DNA of 35,605 bases from positions 1 through 35,605 of the forward strand of contig JAOPXG010000099.1 of the NCBI GenBank assembly GCA_025965275.1. Direction: 5' to 3'. The position numbers and the translations under genes are program-made. This DNA is from Nocardioides sp. (lineage in GTDB: Bacteria > Actinomycetota > Actinomycetes > Propionibacteriales > Nocardioidaceae). The notes under the pieces were generated by a model that made no database searches, had not been told where the DNA came from, and worked only from the letters and a program-made list of their open reading frames with translations. Of this stretch, positions 8,513-17,412 are shown piece after piece (positions within the stretch are counted from its first letter, which is position 1; each line of letters starts with the position of its first letter).

Positions 8513-9651
8513 CGCTCCTGGAGCTCGGTGTCGTGGGGACCTCCGCCAAGGAGAACGAGCACCGGCTCCCGATCCACCCGGAGCACATCGCGGGCCTGGA
8601 CGCGGACCTGCGTGCCCGGATCACCCTGGAGCACGGGTACGGCGAGCGCTTCGGCGCCTCGGACGACTCGCTGGCGCCGTACGTCGCCGGGTTCGCCAAG
8701 CGCGAGGAGATCCTGGCCGACTCCGCCGTGGTGCTGCTCCCCAAGCCCCAGCACTCCGACATCGCCGCGCTCGGGCCCGGCCAGGTGCTCTGGGGCTGGC
8801 CGCACTGCGTCCAGGACACCGAGCTCACCCAGATGGCGATCGACCAGGGGCTGACCCTGATCGCCTTCGAGGCGATGAACCACTGGACCCACGACGGCGC
8901 CGTCGGGCTGCACGTCTTTCACAAGAACAACGAGATCGCGGGCTACTGCTCGGTGCTGCAGGCGATGGAGCTGGCGGGGATCACCGGTGACTACGGCCGC
9001 CGGCTGACAGCGATCGTGATCGGCTTCGGCGCCACGGCGCGGGGCGCGGTCACGGCCCTCAACGCGCACGGCGTGCACGAGGTCGCGGTGCTCACCAACC
9101 GGGGCGTGGCCGCTGTCGGCTCGCCGATCCACTCGGTGCGGATCCGCCAGTTCGACCACGAGCCGGACGGCGATCACCAGAGCCACGTCATCACCGAGCG
9201 GGGTCGCGAGCCGTTGGCCGCCTACCTCGCCGAGAACGACATCATCGTCAACTGCACGCTCCAGGACACCGCCAAGCCGCTCACCTACCTGCAGACCGAG
9301 GACCTCGCGGCGTTCCGGCCCGGCAGCGTGATCGTCGACGTGTCGTGCGACCTCGGCATGGGCTTCAGCTGGGCGCGACCGACGACGTTCGACGACCCGA
9401 CGTTCGAGGTCGGCAACCACGTCCTCTACTACGCGGTCGACCACAGCCCGTCGTACCTCTGGAACTCCGCGACCTGGGACAACAGCAACGCGCTGATCCC
9501 GTTCATCCGTCCGGTGCTCGAAGGCCCGGACTCCTGGGACGCCGACGAGACCCTCACGCACGCCATCGAGATCCGCGAGGGCCGCGTCATCAACCCGAGC
9601 ATCCTCGCCTTCCAGGGACGGTCGGCCGAGCCGCCCTACGCGCTGCTCTGA
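8509..9651 (+). CDS. N5-(carboxyethyl)ornithine synthase-like enzyme (AlaDH/PNT fold)
   Basis: 380-residue protein beginning VTLLELGVVGTSAKENEHRL. It has an alanine dehydrogenase/transhydrogenase N-terminal domain (KENEHRLPIHP is the typical opening) and a Rossmann segment VVIGFGATARGAVTALNAHG near residue 165. Family members reductively condense pyruvate with the side-chain amine of ornithine (or lysine) using NADPH. The GTG at 8509 overlaps the stop of the upstream basic ORF; the frame is open further upstream but only as xylA shadow. The last 16 nt overlap the convergent phosphatase gene. Saccharopine- or alanine-dehydrogenase-like activity cannot be excluded. Confidence 0.8.
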   Translation: MTLLELGVVGTSAKENEHRLPIHPEHIAGLDADLRARITLEHGYGERFGASDDSLAPYVAGFAKREEILADSAVVLLPKPQHSDIAALGPGQVLWGWPHCVQDTELTQMAIDQGLTLIAFEAMNHWTHDGAVGLHVFHKNNEIAGYCSVLQAMELAGITGDYGRRLTAIVIGFGATARGAVTALNAHGVHEVAVLTNRGVAAVGSPIHSVRIRQFDHEPDGDHQSHVITERGREPLAAYLAENDIIVNCTLQDTAKPLTYLQTEDLAAFRPGSVIVDVSCDLGMGFSWARPTTFDDPTFEVGNHVLYYAVDHSPSYLWNSATWDNSNALIPFIRPVLEGPDSWDADETLTHAIEIREGRVINPSILAFQGRSAEPPYALL

Positions 9652-10400
9652 CCGGCGAGCGCCGCGCAGACCTCGGCGACGGCGGTCGGCGCGCCCGCGA
9701 CGTACCAGTCCTTGCCCGCGGCCTCGACGTGCCGCGTCACTCCACCGGCCCCACGGATGATCGCGGCGCCGGGCAGCTCGTCCCAGGGCGGCACGGTGTG
9801 CTGGAACAGCACGTGCAGCCGTCCCTCGGCGACGGCCATGGCGTCCATCGACCCGGAGCCGAGCGTCCGCAGCGTCGCCGCTCCCCCGATCGCCCGGACG
9901 AAGGCGGCCCCGACCTCGCCGGCGTAGAAGGGCGGATGGAGGTACGTCGCCACGCACGACTCGGCCAGCGGCCGGTCCACGATCTGCGGCAGCCGCCGGC
10001 CGTCGACGGTCGAGGGCACTCCGGGCCCGCCCACGAAGGTCCGGCCGGTGGCCGGGTGGTGGACCGCGCCGAGCACCAGCTCGTCGCCGTCGGTGAGCGC
10101 GATGGCGGAGCACCACCAGTCCAGGCCGGCGACGAAGTTGTAGGTGCCGTCGACCGGGTCGATCACCCAGGTGCGGCCGCTCGGGCCGGTCCGGCTCGCA
10201 CCCTCCTCGCCGAGGATGCCGTCGTCGGGACGCTCGGCGGTGAGCACGTCGGCGACCAGCTGCTCGGCGGCGTGGTCGGCGGCCGTCACGACGTCGGAGA
10301 TCGAGGTCTTCGTGCCGACGTCGAGGTCACCGTCGCGCATCCTCCGGGCGAGCGTCCCGGCCACTCGCACGAGGCGGGCGGCGAGCTCGGCGTCGCTCAC
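9636..10400 (-). CDS. Inositol monophosphatase family protein
   Basis: 254-residue Mg-dependent phosphatase of the IMPase/SuhB/HisN superfamily. It carries the metal-site motifs GEEG (about residue 65) and WVIDPVDGTYNF (about residues 80-91), with a C-terminal stretch PGAAIIRGAGG that matches the third family motif. The substrate could be inositol phosphate or histidinol phosphate; the sequence alone does not decide. The GTG at 10400 overlaps the HIT gene stop as GTGA, and another GTG lies at 10412. The two genes are probably one transcript starting at thrS or the HIT gene. Confidence 0.87.
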   Translation of the reverse strand: MSDAELAARLVRVAGTLARRMRDGDLDVGTKTSISDVVTAADHAAEQLVADVLTAERPDDGILGEEGASRTGPSGRTWVIDPVDGTYNFVAGLDWWCSAIALTDGDELVLGAVHHPATGRTFVGGPGVPSTVDGRRLPQIVDRPLAESCVATYLHPPFYAGEVGAAFVRAIGGAATLRTLGSGSMDAMAVAEGRLHVLFQHTVPPWDELPGAAIIRGAGGVTRHVEAAGKDWYVAGAPTAVAEVCAALAGQSSA

Positions 10401-10927
10401 GCCGTCGGCCACGCGTCGGCCAGCAGCGCGCGGGTGTCGGACAGGAGCTGCGGCAGGGTCTTGGTGGCGCCGAGGACGGTGATGAAGTTCGCGTCGCCGG
10501 ACCAGCGCGGCACGACGTGCTGGTGCAGGTGCTGCGACAGCGAGCCACCAGCGACTCCCCCGAGGTTGATCCCGACGTTGAAGGCGTGCGGGCCGCTGAC
10601 GTCACGGAGCACCCGCACCGCCTCCTGGGTGGTCGTCATCAGCTCGGTGACCTCCTCCTCGGACAGGTCCTCGAGCTCGGCGACGTGGCGGTGCGGGAGC
10701 ACCATCAGGTGGCCCGGGTTGTAGGGGTGCAGGTTGAGCACCGCGAAGCAGGTGGCGCCACGGTGGACCACCAGGCTCTCGTCGACGGGCAGGTCCTCCA
10801 TCGCACAGAAGGGGCAGCCCCCGTCGGGCTCCGGACAGCTCGGCACGACGTAGGCCATCCGGTGCGGGGTCCAGAGCCGGTCGAAGCCCTCGAACCCGTC
10901 ACGCACGTGTCCGGCCGGATCGCTCAT
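10397..10927 (-). CDS. HIT domain protein, Ap4A phosphorylase type
   Basis: 176-residue histidine-triad protein. A zinc-type CPFCAMEDLP segment near residue 39 precedes the HIT fold, and the catalytic triad is SQHLHQHVVPRW. Mycobacterial homologues next to thrS phosphorolyse diadenosine tetraphosphate, a by-product of aminoacyl-tRNA synthetases, which explains the conserved thrS neighbourhood. The phosphatidyltransferase that normally follows lies 8 kb away here (1747-2376), and the inositol phosphatase now follows instead. A GNAT gene reads in the opposite direction between this gene and thrS. Confidence 0.93.
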   Translation of the reverse strand: MSDPAGHVRDGFEGFDRLWTPHRMAYVVPSCPEPDGGCPFCAMEDLPVDESLVVHRGATCFAVLNLHPYNPGHLMVLPHRHVAELEDLSEEEVTELMTTTQEAVRVLRDVSGPHAFNVGINLGGVAGGSLSQHLHQHVVPRWSGDANFITVLGATKTLPQLLSDTRALLADAWPTA

Positions 10928-10949
10928 GGGCCAACCCTAGGGTGAGCAG

Positions 10950-11432
10950 GTGACCGATCCGACCCTGCGTCCCGCAACCCCGGACGACATGGCACGCGTG
11001 GCCGACATCTGGCACGCCGCCTGGCACACCTCGCACCCGGGCCACGTCCCCAACGGGCTCACCGCGGCCCGCACGCTCGAGGCCTTCCACGAGCGCACCC
11101 CGGCCCGGGTCGACGACACGACGGTGGCCGTGCTCGACGACGAGGTGGTCGGCTTCATCATGATCGACCGGGACGAGGTCGAGCAGGTCTTCGTCGACCC
11201 GGCCCGGCACGGCGGCGGCGTCGCGTCGTTGCTGCTCGACGAGGCCGAGCGGCAGGTCGCGGCCGCCGGGTACGACGTGGCCTGGCTCGCGGTCGCGATC
11301 GGGAACGCCCGGGCCCGGGCGTTCTACGAGAAGCGCGGCTGGCGCGACGACGACGACCTGCCCTACGAGGTCACCGCGGACGGCGCGACGTACGTCTCGC
11401 CGTGCCGCCGCTATGTGAAGGACCTGAACTGA
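10950..11432 (+). CDS. GNAT family N-acetyltransferase
   Basis: 160-residue acetyltransferase with the order expected for the fold: N-terminal LRPATPDDMARVADIWHAAW, strand VVGFIMIDRDEVEQVFVDP, the acetyl-CoA loop ARHGGGVASLLLDEAE, and a C-terminal GNARARAFYEKRGW. The substrate is unknown. The start is GTG at 10950, 22 bp from the divergent HIT gene, so the promoters must overlap. It is on the opposite strand to its neighbours and so is inserted between thrS and the HIT gene. Confidence 0.9.
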   Translation: MTDPTLRPATPDDMARVADIWHAAWHTSHPGHVPNGLTAARTLEAFHERTPARVDDTTVAVLDDEVVGFIMIDRDEVEQVFVDPARHGGGVASLLLDEAERQVAAAGYDVAWLAVAIGNARARAFYEKRGWRDDDDLPYEVTADGATYVSPCRRYVKDLN

Positions 11433-11541
11433 GTCTCGTCAGCGGACTGGGTCTCGACACGCCGGTCGCGACCTCGTGCCTCGGCCGCGCGGCTTGCTCG
11501 ACCACCATCAGCGGTCGTCCAGCGCTTCGCTCGGACTACCG
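11433..11541. repeat. Probable dispersed intergenic repeat
   Basis: The 109-bp gap between the GNAT gene and the end of thrS contains GGTCTCGACACGCC, GCGGCTTGCTCGACCACC and GCGCTTCGCTCGGACTACCG. Segments of this kind recur between genes in Nocardioides genomes, often as convergent-gene terminators. This is from memory of the genus; there is only one copy in the window. Confidence 0.35.
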
Positions 11542-13530
11542 CTAGACCTGCTCGCGGGACGCGACCGCGTCAAGGACCCGCTGGATCGCCTCGTCGATCG
11601 GCACGCCGTTGTCCTGGCGGCCGTCGCGGTAGCGGAAGGACACCGCGCCCGCCTCGACGTCGTCGTTGCCGGCGATCATCATGAACGGCACCTTCTGCAG
11701 CTGTGCGTTGCGGATCTTCTTCTGCATCCGGTCGTCGGAGTCGTCGACCTCGACCCGCAGGCCCTGGGTGCGCATCCTCTTCGCCACCTCGTGGAGGTAG
11801 TCGGAGAACGCGTCCGCGACCGGGATCGCCTGCACCTGCACGGGCGCGAGCCAGGGCGGGAAGGCGCCGGCGTAGTGCTCGACGAGCACCCCGAAGAACC
11901 GCTCGAGGGACCCGAACTTGGCGGAGTGGATCATCACCGGCTGCTGGCGACTGCCGTCGGCTGCCTGGTAGGTGAGCTCGAACCCCTTGGGCTGGTTGAA
12001 GTCGTACTGGATCGTCGACATCTGCCAGGTGCGACCGATCGCGTCGCGGGCCTGGACGGAGATCTTCGGGCCGTAGAACGCCGCGCCGCCCGGGTCGGGC
12101 ACCAGCTCGAGCCCGGAGGCGATCGCGACGTCCTCGAGGACCTTGGTCGCGGTCGCCCAGTCGTCCTCGGTGCCGACGAACTTGTCGGGCTTCGAGTCGT
12201 CGCGGGTGGACAGCTCCAGGTAGAAGTCGTCGATGCCGAAGTCGCGCAGCAGGCCGAGCACGAAGTCGAGCAGGTGCTGGACCTCAGCGGGCGCCTGCTC
12301 CGGGGTGACGTAGGAGTGGGAGTCGTCCTGGGTCAGGCCGCGCACGCGGGTGAGGCCGTGCACGACCCCGGACTTCTCGTAGCGGTAGACCGACCCGAAC
12401 TCGAAGAGCCGCAACGGGAGCTCACGGTAGGAGCGCCCGCGCGACTTGAAGATCAGGTTGTGCATCGGGCAGTTCATGGCCTTGAGGTAGTAGTTCGCGC
12501 CCTCGAACTCCATCGGCGGGAACATCGTGTCGGCGTAGTACGGCAGGTGCCCGGAGGTGTGGAACAGCCCCTCCTTGCTGATGTGCGGAGTCCCGACGTA
12601 CTGGAAGCCCTCCTCGATGTGCCGCTGGCGGACGTAGTCCTCCATCTCGCGCTTGATCACGCCACCCTTGGGGTGGAAGACCGCGAGGCCGGAGCCGATC
12701 TCGTCGGGGAAGCTGAAGAGGTCGAGGTCGCGGCCGAGCTTGCGGTGGTCGCGGCGCTCGGCCTCCTCGATCCGGTGGAGGTGCTCCTCGAGCGCCTCCT
12801 TGGACTCCCAGGCGGTGCCGTAGATGCGCTGGAGCTGCTTGTTCTTCTCGTCGCCGCGCCAGTACGCCGCCGCGCTGCGCATCAGCTTGAACGCCGGGAT
12901 CCGCTTCGTGGTCGGCAGGTGCGGGCCGCGGCACAGGTCGCTCCACGCGACGTCGCCGTTGCGGCGGACGTTGTCGTAGATGGTGAGCTCACCGGCGCCG
13001 ACCTCGACGTTCGCGCCCTCGGCCGCGTCGTCGGACTTGCCCGCGCCCTTGAGCCCGATCAGCTCGATCTTGTACGGCTCGTCCTTCAGCTCGGCGATCG
13101 CGTCGTGGTCGGAGGTGACCCGGCGCTCGAAGCGCTGGCCCTCCTTGATGATCTTGCGCATCGCGGTCTCGATCTTCGCGAGGTCCTCGGGCACGAACGG
13201 GGTCTCGACGTCGAAGTCGTAGTAGAAGCCGTTCTCCACCGGCGGGCCGATGCCGAGCTTCGCCTCCGGGAAGAGCTGCTGCACCGCCTGCGCCATCACG
13301 TGCGCGGTCGAGTGCCGCAGGATGTCGTGGCCGTCCTTGCTGTCGATCGCCACTCCCCCGACCTCGTCGCCGTCGCCGAGCTCGTAGGCCAGGTCCTTCA
13401 GGTCGCCGTTCACGCGCGCCGCGATCACGGCGGTGTCGTCGGCGAAGAGCTCCCAGGCCTTGGTGCCCGTCGTGACCGTCCGGTCCTCACGCGCGTCGGC
13501 GTGGACGAGGACGATCTTGAGGTCGGACAC
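11542..13530 (-). CDS. thrS: Threonyl-tRNA synthetase
   Basis: 662-residue class II synthetase that charges tRNA-Thr. It has an N-terminal TGS-like domain (about 1-65), the editing domain with [20 protein letters not shown], a catalytic core containing [20 protein letters not shown] (zinc Cys and motif 2 region) and an anticodon-binding C-terminus ([20 protein letters not shown]). The GTG start at 13530 has AAGGAG 7 nt upstream. In actinobacteria thrS heads an operon with the HIT protein; here the GNAT gene on the other strand interrupts it. Confidence 0.97.
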   Translation of the reverse strand: MSDLKIVLVHADAREDRTVTTGTKAWELFADDTAVIAARVNGDLKDLAYELGDGDEVGGVAIDSKDGHDILRHSTAHVMAQAVQQLFPEAKLGIGPPVENGFYYDFDVETPFVPEDLAKIETAMRKIIKEGQRFERRVTSDHDAIAELKDEPYKIELIGLKGAGKSDDAAEGANVEVGAGELTIYDNVRRNGDVAWSDLCRGPHLPTTKRIPAFKLMRSAAAYWRGDEKNKQLQRIYGTAWESKEALEEHLHRIEEAERRDHRKLGRDLDLFSFPDEIGSGLAVFHPKGGVIKREMEDYVRQRHIEEGFQYVGTPHISKEGLFHTSGHLPYYADTMFPPMEFEGANYYLKAMNCPMHNLIFKSRGRSYRELPLRLFEFGSVYRYEKSGVVHGLTRVRGLTQDDSHSYVTPEQAPAEVQHLLDFVLGLLRDFGIDDFYLELSTRDDSKPDKFVGTEDDWATATKVLEDVAIASGLELVPDPGGAAFYGPKISVQARDAIGRTWQMSTIQYDFNQPKGFELTYQAADGSRQQPVMIHSAKFGSLERFFGVLVEHYAGAFPPWLAPVQVQAIPVADAFSDYLHEVAKRMRTQGLRVEVDDSDDRMQKKIRNAQLQKVPFMMIAGNDDVEAGAVSFRYRDGRQDNGVPIDEAIQRVLDAVASREQV

Positions 13531-13554
13531 GAGGTACTCCTTCGCTGGGCGGCT

Positions 13555-13573
13555 TCCCGGTCGCTCACCGGGA
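13555..13573 (-). promoter_or_regulatory. Hairpin in the thrS leader
   Basis: TCCCGGT and ACCGGGA form a 7-bp stem around CGCTC, 24 nt upstream of the thrS start. It could influence initiation or be chance. I see no T-box specifier or T-box sequence here. Confidence 0.3.
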
Positions 13574-13765
13574 GGTTCGATCGTAACGACCGACCCGGCG
13601 CCACCGCGCGGCAGATTCAGCTCGGGTCGATCCGGACCGTCCCGATCCTGCCGATCGGCGACGCACAGGCGTCACCCCGGGTCCGCCGGGAGCGCCCGGC
13701 TGAGCGCCCTCCCTCACCCCTCGGGACCGATGACAGCGGGGTGACCGGCGAGTAGGTTGACGAGC

Positions 13766-14746
13766 GTGACGATCCGCCGACACGGCGTACGGTGCGCCGC
13801 AATCCTGGCCCTGGCCTTGTTGTCGGCTTGCGGCGATGGCTCGTCCGGGGGATCGGGTGCCAAGTCGATCACCCTCTACACCTGCGTCGACGACACCACC
13901 ATCGGCCCGGTCATCGACGCGTTCAAGAAGGCCAACCCGGGCACCGACGTCGAGCTCTTCCGAGCCCCGACCGGCGACCTCAACGCCCGGATCGCCGGCG
14001 ACGTCCGCTCCGGTGGGCTCAAGGCCGACGTCGTGTGGGCGTGCGACCCGCTGACGATGGCGGACTACACCGCGCAGGACCTCGTGGGCGGCTGGACGCC
14101 CAAGACCTCCATCCCGGCCGACTACCGCACCGACGACTACGTCGGCGTCGCAATGCTGTACCTCGTCGCGGTCACCCATGACGGCGTCCCGGTGCCGAAG
14201 GCCTGGTCGGACCTCACCGGTCCGGAGTACGCCGCCGGGGTGGCGATCCCCGATCCGTCGGTGGCCGCATCGGCGCTCGGCGGCCTCGGCTACTTCGCCA
14301 GCAGTCCCGACTACGGGATCGACTTCTACTCGACGCTCAAGGACAACGGCGCGACCCAGGTCAGCACGCCCGACGACGTGGTCACCGGCGTCGCCGAGGG
14401 CACGTACGACGCCGGCATCACCATCGCCAGCTCCGCGTACGCCGCCCAGACGGCCGGGTCGCCGATCGAGGTCTCCTGGCCGAGCCCGGGAGCGATCGGC
14501 ATCTACGGGCCGATCGCACTCTCGAAGAACGCGTCGAACGCCACGACCGCGAAGGACTTCATCTCCTACGTCGCCAGCAAGGAGGGGCAGACCGTCCTGG
14601 CCGACTCCGGCTCCTACCCGACCCTCGAGGGCGTGAGCGGGCCCACCAAGCCAGCGCACGCGCGGGTCGTCTTTCCCGACTGGACCGCGCTGTCCACCAG
14701 CAAGGACGACCTCCTGGCGGCGTACCAGAACCTCTTCGGTGGCTGA
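13766..14746 (+). CDS. ABC transporter substrate-binding lipoprotein, ferric-iron type
   Basis: 326-residue extracellular solute-binding protein. After VTIRRHGVRC a hydrophobic helix ends in the lipobox LLSAC, followed by a Gly/Ser linker. The mature start KSITLYTCVDDTTIGPVIDA, then RIAGDVRSGGLKADVVW, resembles AfuA/FbpA-type proteins. Phosphonate or thiamine binding is an alternative, because the iron-binding tyrosine pair cannot be placed with certainty. The GTG at 13766 is preferred to the TTG at 13757, which leaves AGG 9 nt upstream. Its end overlaps the permease start by 8 nt. Confidence 0.85.
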   Translation: MTIRRHGVRCAAILALALLSACGDGSSGGSGAKSITLYTCVDDTTIGPVIDAFKKANPGTDVELFRAPTGDLNARIAGDVRSGGLKADVVWACDPLTMADYTAQDLVGGWTPKTSIPADYRTDDYVGVAMLYLVAVTHDGVPVPKAWSDLTGPEYAAGVAIPDPSVAASALGGLGYFASSPDYGIDFYSTLKDNGATQVSTPDDVVTGVAEGTYDAGITIASSAYAAQTAGSPIEVSWPSPGAIGIYGPIALSKNASNATTAKDFISYVASKEGQTVLADSGSYPTLEGVSGPTKPAHARVVFPDWTALSTSKDDLLAAYQNLFGG

Positions 14747-16415
14747 CCGCCCTCTCGGCACCCGGGGACTACGCGACCCGACGCCCTTCGCGGCGCTCCT
14801 CGTGGGCGTCGCAGCACTGCTCGTCGTGGTGCTCCCGCTCGTCAAGATGATCCGCACCGCCTGGCTCGAGGGCTCCGGCAACCTCGGCGACGTCGTGTCA
14901 CGTCCGGGACTCGGCGCCGCGGTCACCCACTCGATCCTGCTCGCGATCGCGGTCACCGCGCTCGCCGTGCCGGGTGGGGCGCTGCTCGCGATCGCACTGC
15001 GCCGGTCGGACCTGCCCGGCCGTCGGCTGCTGCTGCTCGGGGTGCTGCTCCCGGTGCTGGTCCCGGACTTCGTGCTGGGCTACAGCTGGTTGCGCGCGTA
15101 CGGCGGGGCCGGGTTCACCGACGACCTGCTCGGCGTGGCCTGGGACGGCATCCAGGGACCCCTCGGGGTGACGGTCGTGGTCGCCGTCAACGCGGTGCCG
15201 TTGGCGTACGTCGTCGCGGCCGTGGGGCTCGCCGCCCGCGCCGAGCCCAGCCTCGAACGAGCGGCCCGCGCGGCCGGCGCCGGCCCGGTCACGGTGCTGC
15301 GCACGATCACCGTGCCGCTGCTCGGTCCCGCCTTGGCCGCAGCCAGCATCCTCGTCTTCGTGCTCACCCTGGGGACGTTCGCCATCCCGCAGGTGATGGG
15401 GGCACCCACGGGGTTCGCGACCGTCACCACCCGCATCTACGCCAACCTCTCGCGCAGCAGCGACCCGGCCGCGTTCATCGAGGCGATCCTGCTGGCGCTG
15501 CTCCTGGTCGTGATCGCCGTCGTCGTGGTGGCCCCGGCCGACCAGCTGCTCGGGCCCCGGCTCCGGGCGACCCGCACCGCGGCCACGGACCCGGCAGCGA
15601 CCGCCGGCGGGACGCGGAAGCCCGGTCGTTGGATCACCGCGACGATCTCCGGCTACCTGCTGCTCACCGTCGGGCTGCCGCTGGTCGCCCTCGTCGCGAC
15701 CGCGCTGACCCAGGCCGTCGGGCTGTCCCCCACCCCGTCGAACTGGACCCTGGACAACTTCCGCGCGGTGATCACGGTCCGCAACCAGGAGGCCCTCGGC
15801 CGCAGCGCCTTGCTGGCGCTGGCCGCCGCGTCGATCCTGGTGGTGCTGGGCGGCTGTGTCGCCGCGCTCGAACGCACCCGCTTCGGGCGCAGCACGGGCA
15901 CGCTGGTGATGCTCACGTTCGTGCTGCCGGGTTCGACGCTCGCCGTCGGACTGCTCATCACCTACGGCCGCTGGCTCGGCGACACGGCACTGATCATCCT
16001 GCTGGCCTACCTCGCCAAGCTGTGGGCCTTCGCGCACCGGCCGATCTCCGGGGCCGTCGATCGGCTCCCACCCGACGAGCTGTCCGCGTCCCGGGTCAGT
16101 GGCGCCTCCCCGCTGGTCGCCCTGCGCACGGTGGTGCTGCGGCCGCTGGCCCCCGCGCTGGTCGCGGCCTGGCTGGTCTGCTTTCTCACCGCGTTGCACG
16201 AGGTCACCATGTCCAGCCTCCTCTACGGGCCCGGCAGCGAGACGTTCGCGGTCGTGGTGCTGAACAGCGCGGAGCTCGGCCAGGTCGGGCGGACGTCCGC
16301 GCTGTCCGTGCTGCTGACGCTGCTGATCCTGGCCCCCGCCGGCCTGTGCTGGTGGGCGGTCCGGCGCCTGGACCTGCGACCGGCACCGAGCAGCGAGAGC
16401 GTCGATGTCGACTGA
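14739..16415 (+). CDS. ABC transporter permease with two fused transmembrane domains
   Basis: 558-residue membrane protein built of two BPD_transp_1 domains, as in FbpB/AfuB iron permeases. Each half has the cytoplasmic EAA-type loop that contacts the ATPase: ERAARAAGAGPVTVLRTITV at about residue 172 and SASRVSGASPLVALRTVVL at about residue 450. About twelve hydrophobic segments are visible. The GTG start overlaps the binding-protein gene, and the last 11 nt overlap the ATPase start, so all three are co-translated. Confidence 0.9.
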   Translation: MADRPLGTRGLRDPTPFAALLVGVAALLVVVLPLVKMIRTAWLEGSGNLGDVVSRPGLGAAVTHSILLAIAVTALAVPGGALLAIALRRSDLPGRRLLLLGVLLPVLVPDFVLGYSWLRAYGGAGFTDDLLGVAWDGIQGPLGVTVVVAVNAVPLAYVVAAVGLAARAEPSLERAARAAGAGPVTVLRTITVPLLGPALAAASILVFVLTLGTFAIPQVMGAPTGFATVTTRIYANLSRSSDPAAFIEAILLALLLVVIAVVVVAPADQLLGPRLRATRTAATDPAATAGGTRKPGRWITATISGYLLLTVGLPLVALVATALTQAVGLSPTPSNWTLDNFRAVITVRNQEALGRSALLALAAASILVVLGGCVAALERTRFGRSTGTLVMLTFVLPGSTLAVGLLITYGRWLGDTALIILLAYLAKLWAFAHRPISGAVDRLPPDELSASRVSGASPLVALRTVVLRPLAPALVAAWLVCFLTALHEVTMSSLLYGPGSETFAVVVLNSAELGQVGRTSALSVLLTLLILAPAGLCWWAVRRLDLRPAPSSESVDVD

Positions 16416-17412
16416 CGCCCTGGAGCTGCGCGGCCTGTCCGTGTCGTACGGCGGCGCGCCGGCCCTGACCGACGTACACCTCACGGTGGCCGCCGGGGAG
16501 ATGGTCGCGCTGCTCGGGCCGTCCGGGTCAGGCAAGTCCACCCTGCTGCACACCGTGGCCGGGTTCCACGCGCCGCGGGCCGGCGAGGTCTGGCTGGGTG
16601 GCCAGCGGGTCGCGGCACCGGAAGGCGGCGAGCCCCCGGAGCGTCGCGGGGTCGCGATGGTCTTCCAGAACTACGCGCTGTGGCCGCACCTGACCGCGCT
16701 GGACACCGTCGCCTACCCGGCGCGCCGGCGAGGACTGCGCCGCTCCCAGGCCCGGGCGGAGGCGATGGCGATCCTGGAGCGGCTCCAGGTCGCCCACCTG
16801 GCGCACCGGCGGCCCTCGGAGCTCTCCGGCGGCGAGCAGCAGCGGGTGGGGCTCGGACGGGCCCTGGCCCGGCAGGCCGCGCTCTACCTCTTCGACGAGC
16901 CGACCGCCCACCTCGACACCCACGTCCGCGGGGTCTTCCTCGAGGAGCTGCTCACCCGACGCCGCGAGACTGGCGCCGCCGCCCTGTACGCCACCCACGA
17001 CGCGGAGGAGGCGCTCGGCGTGGCGGACCGGGTCGTGCTGCTCGCCGCCGGGCGCGTGGTGCAGGTCGGCACCCCCGAGGAGGTCTACCGCCGGCCCGTA
17101 GACGTGTGGGCGGCCCGGCTGACCGGTTCGGCCTCGGTGCTCACCGGGCCGGCGGGCGAGGTGCTGGTGCGACCGGAGTGGGCCCGGCTCGGCGGCGACC
17201 GGACCGCGCAGATCGCCGACGTGTGGTTCCGCGGACCGCACTCCGATTACCTCCTGAACACCCCGGACGGCCGGCTGCTGGTCCGCGAGCCGGGCTCACC
17301 CCGGCATCGCGCCGGGGACACCGTGGCCTGGACGCTGCTCGAGTCCTGGGCACTCGACGGCGCCCCTGGTCGCCGGGGTCAGGAGTCGAGCAACCTCGCG
17401 GGACCCGAGTGA
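16405..17412 (+). CDS. ABC transporter ATP-binding protein, FbpC type
   Basis: 335-residue ATPase with Walker A GPSGSGKSTLLH, the Q-loop in VFQNYALWPHL, signature LSGGEQQRVGLGRAL, Walker B LYLFDEPTAHLD and switch ATHDAEEALGV. Residues after about 240 form a TOBE-like regulatory tail, as in FbpC/PotA-type ATPases. It completes the importer begun at 13766. Its 3' end overlaps the convergent DUF6390 hydrogenase gene by 34 nt. If the importer carries iron, it would supply the adjacent hydrogenase, but no shared regulation is visible. Confidence 0.9.
   Translation: MSTDALELRGLSVSYGGAPALTDVHLTVAAGEMVALLGPSGSGKSTLLHTVAGFHAPRAGEVWLGGQRVAAPEGGEPPERRGVAMVFQNYALWPHLTALDTVAYPARRRGLRRSQARAEAMAILERLQVAHLAHRRPSELSGGEQQRVGLGRALARQAALYLFDEPTAHLDTHVRGVFLEELLTRRRETGAAALYATHDAEEALGVADRVVLLAAGRVVQVGTPEEVYRRPVDVWAARLTGSASVLTGPAGEVLVRPEWARLGGDRTAQIADVWFRGPHSDYLLNTPDGRLLVREPGSPRHRAGDTVAWTLLESWALDGAPGRRGQESSNLAGPE

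Noticed and set aside
13531-13765. T-box riboswitch before thrS
   Set aside because: No T-box sequence, specifier loop or antiterminator could be found; only a short hairpin.
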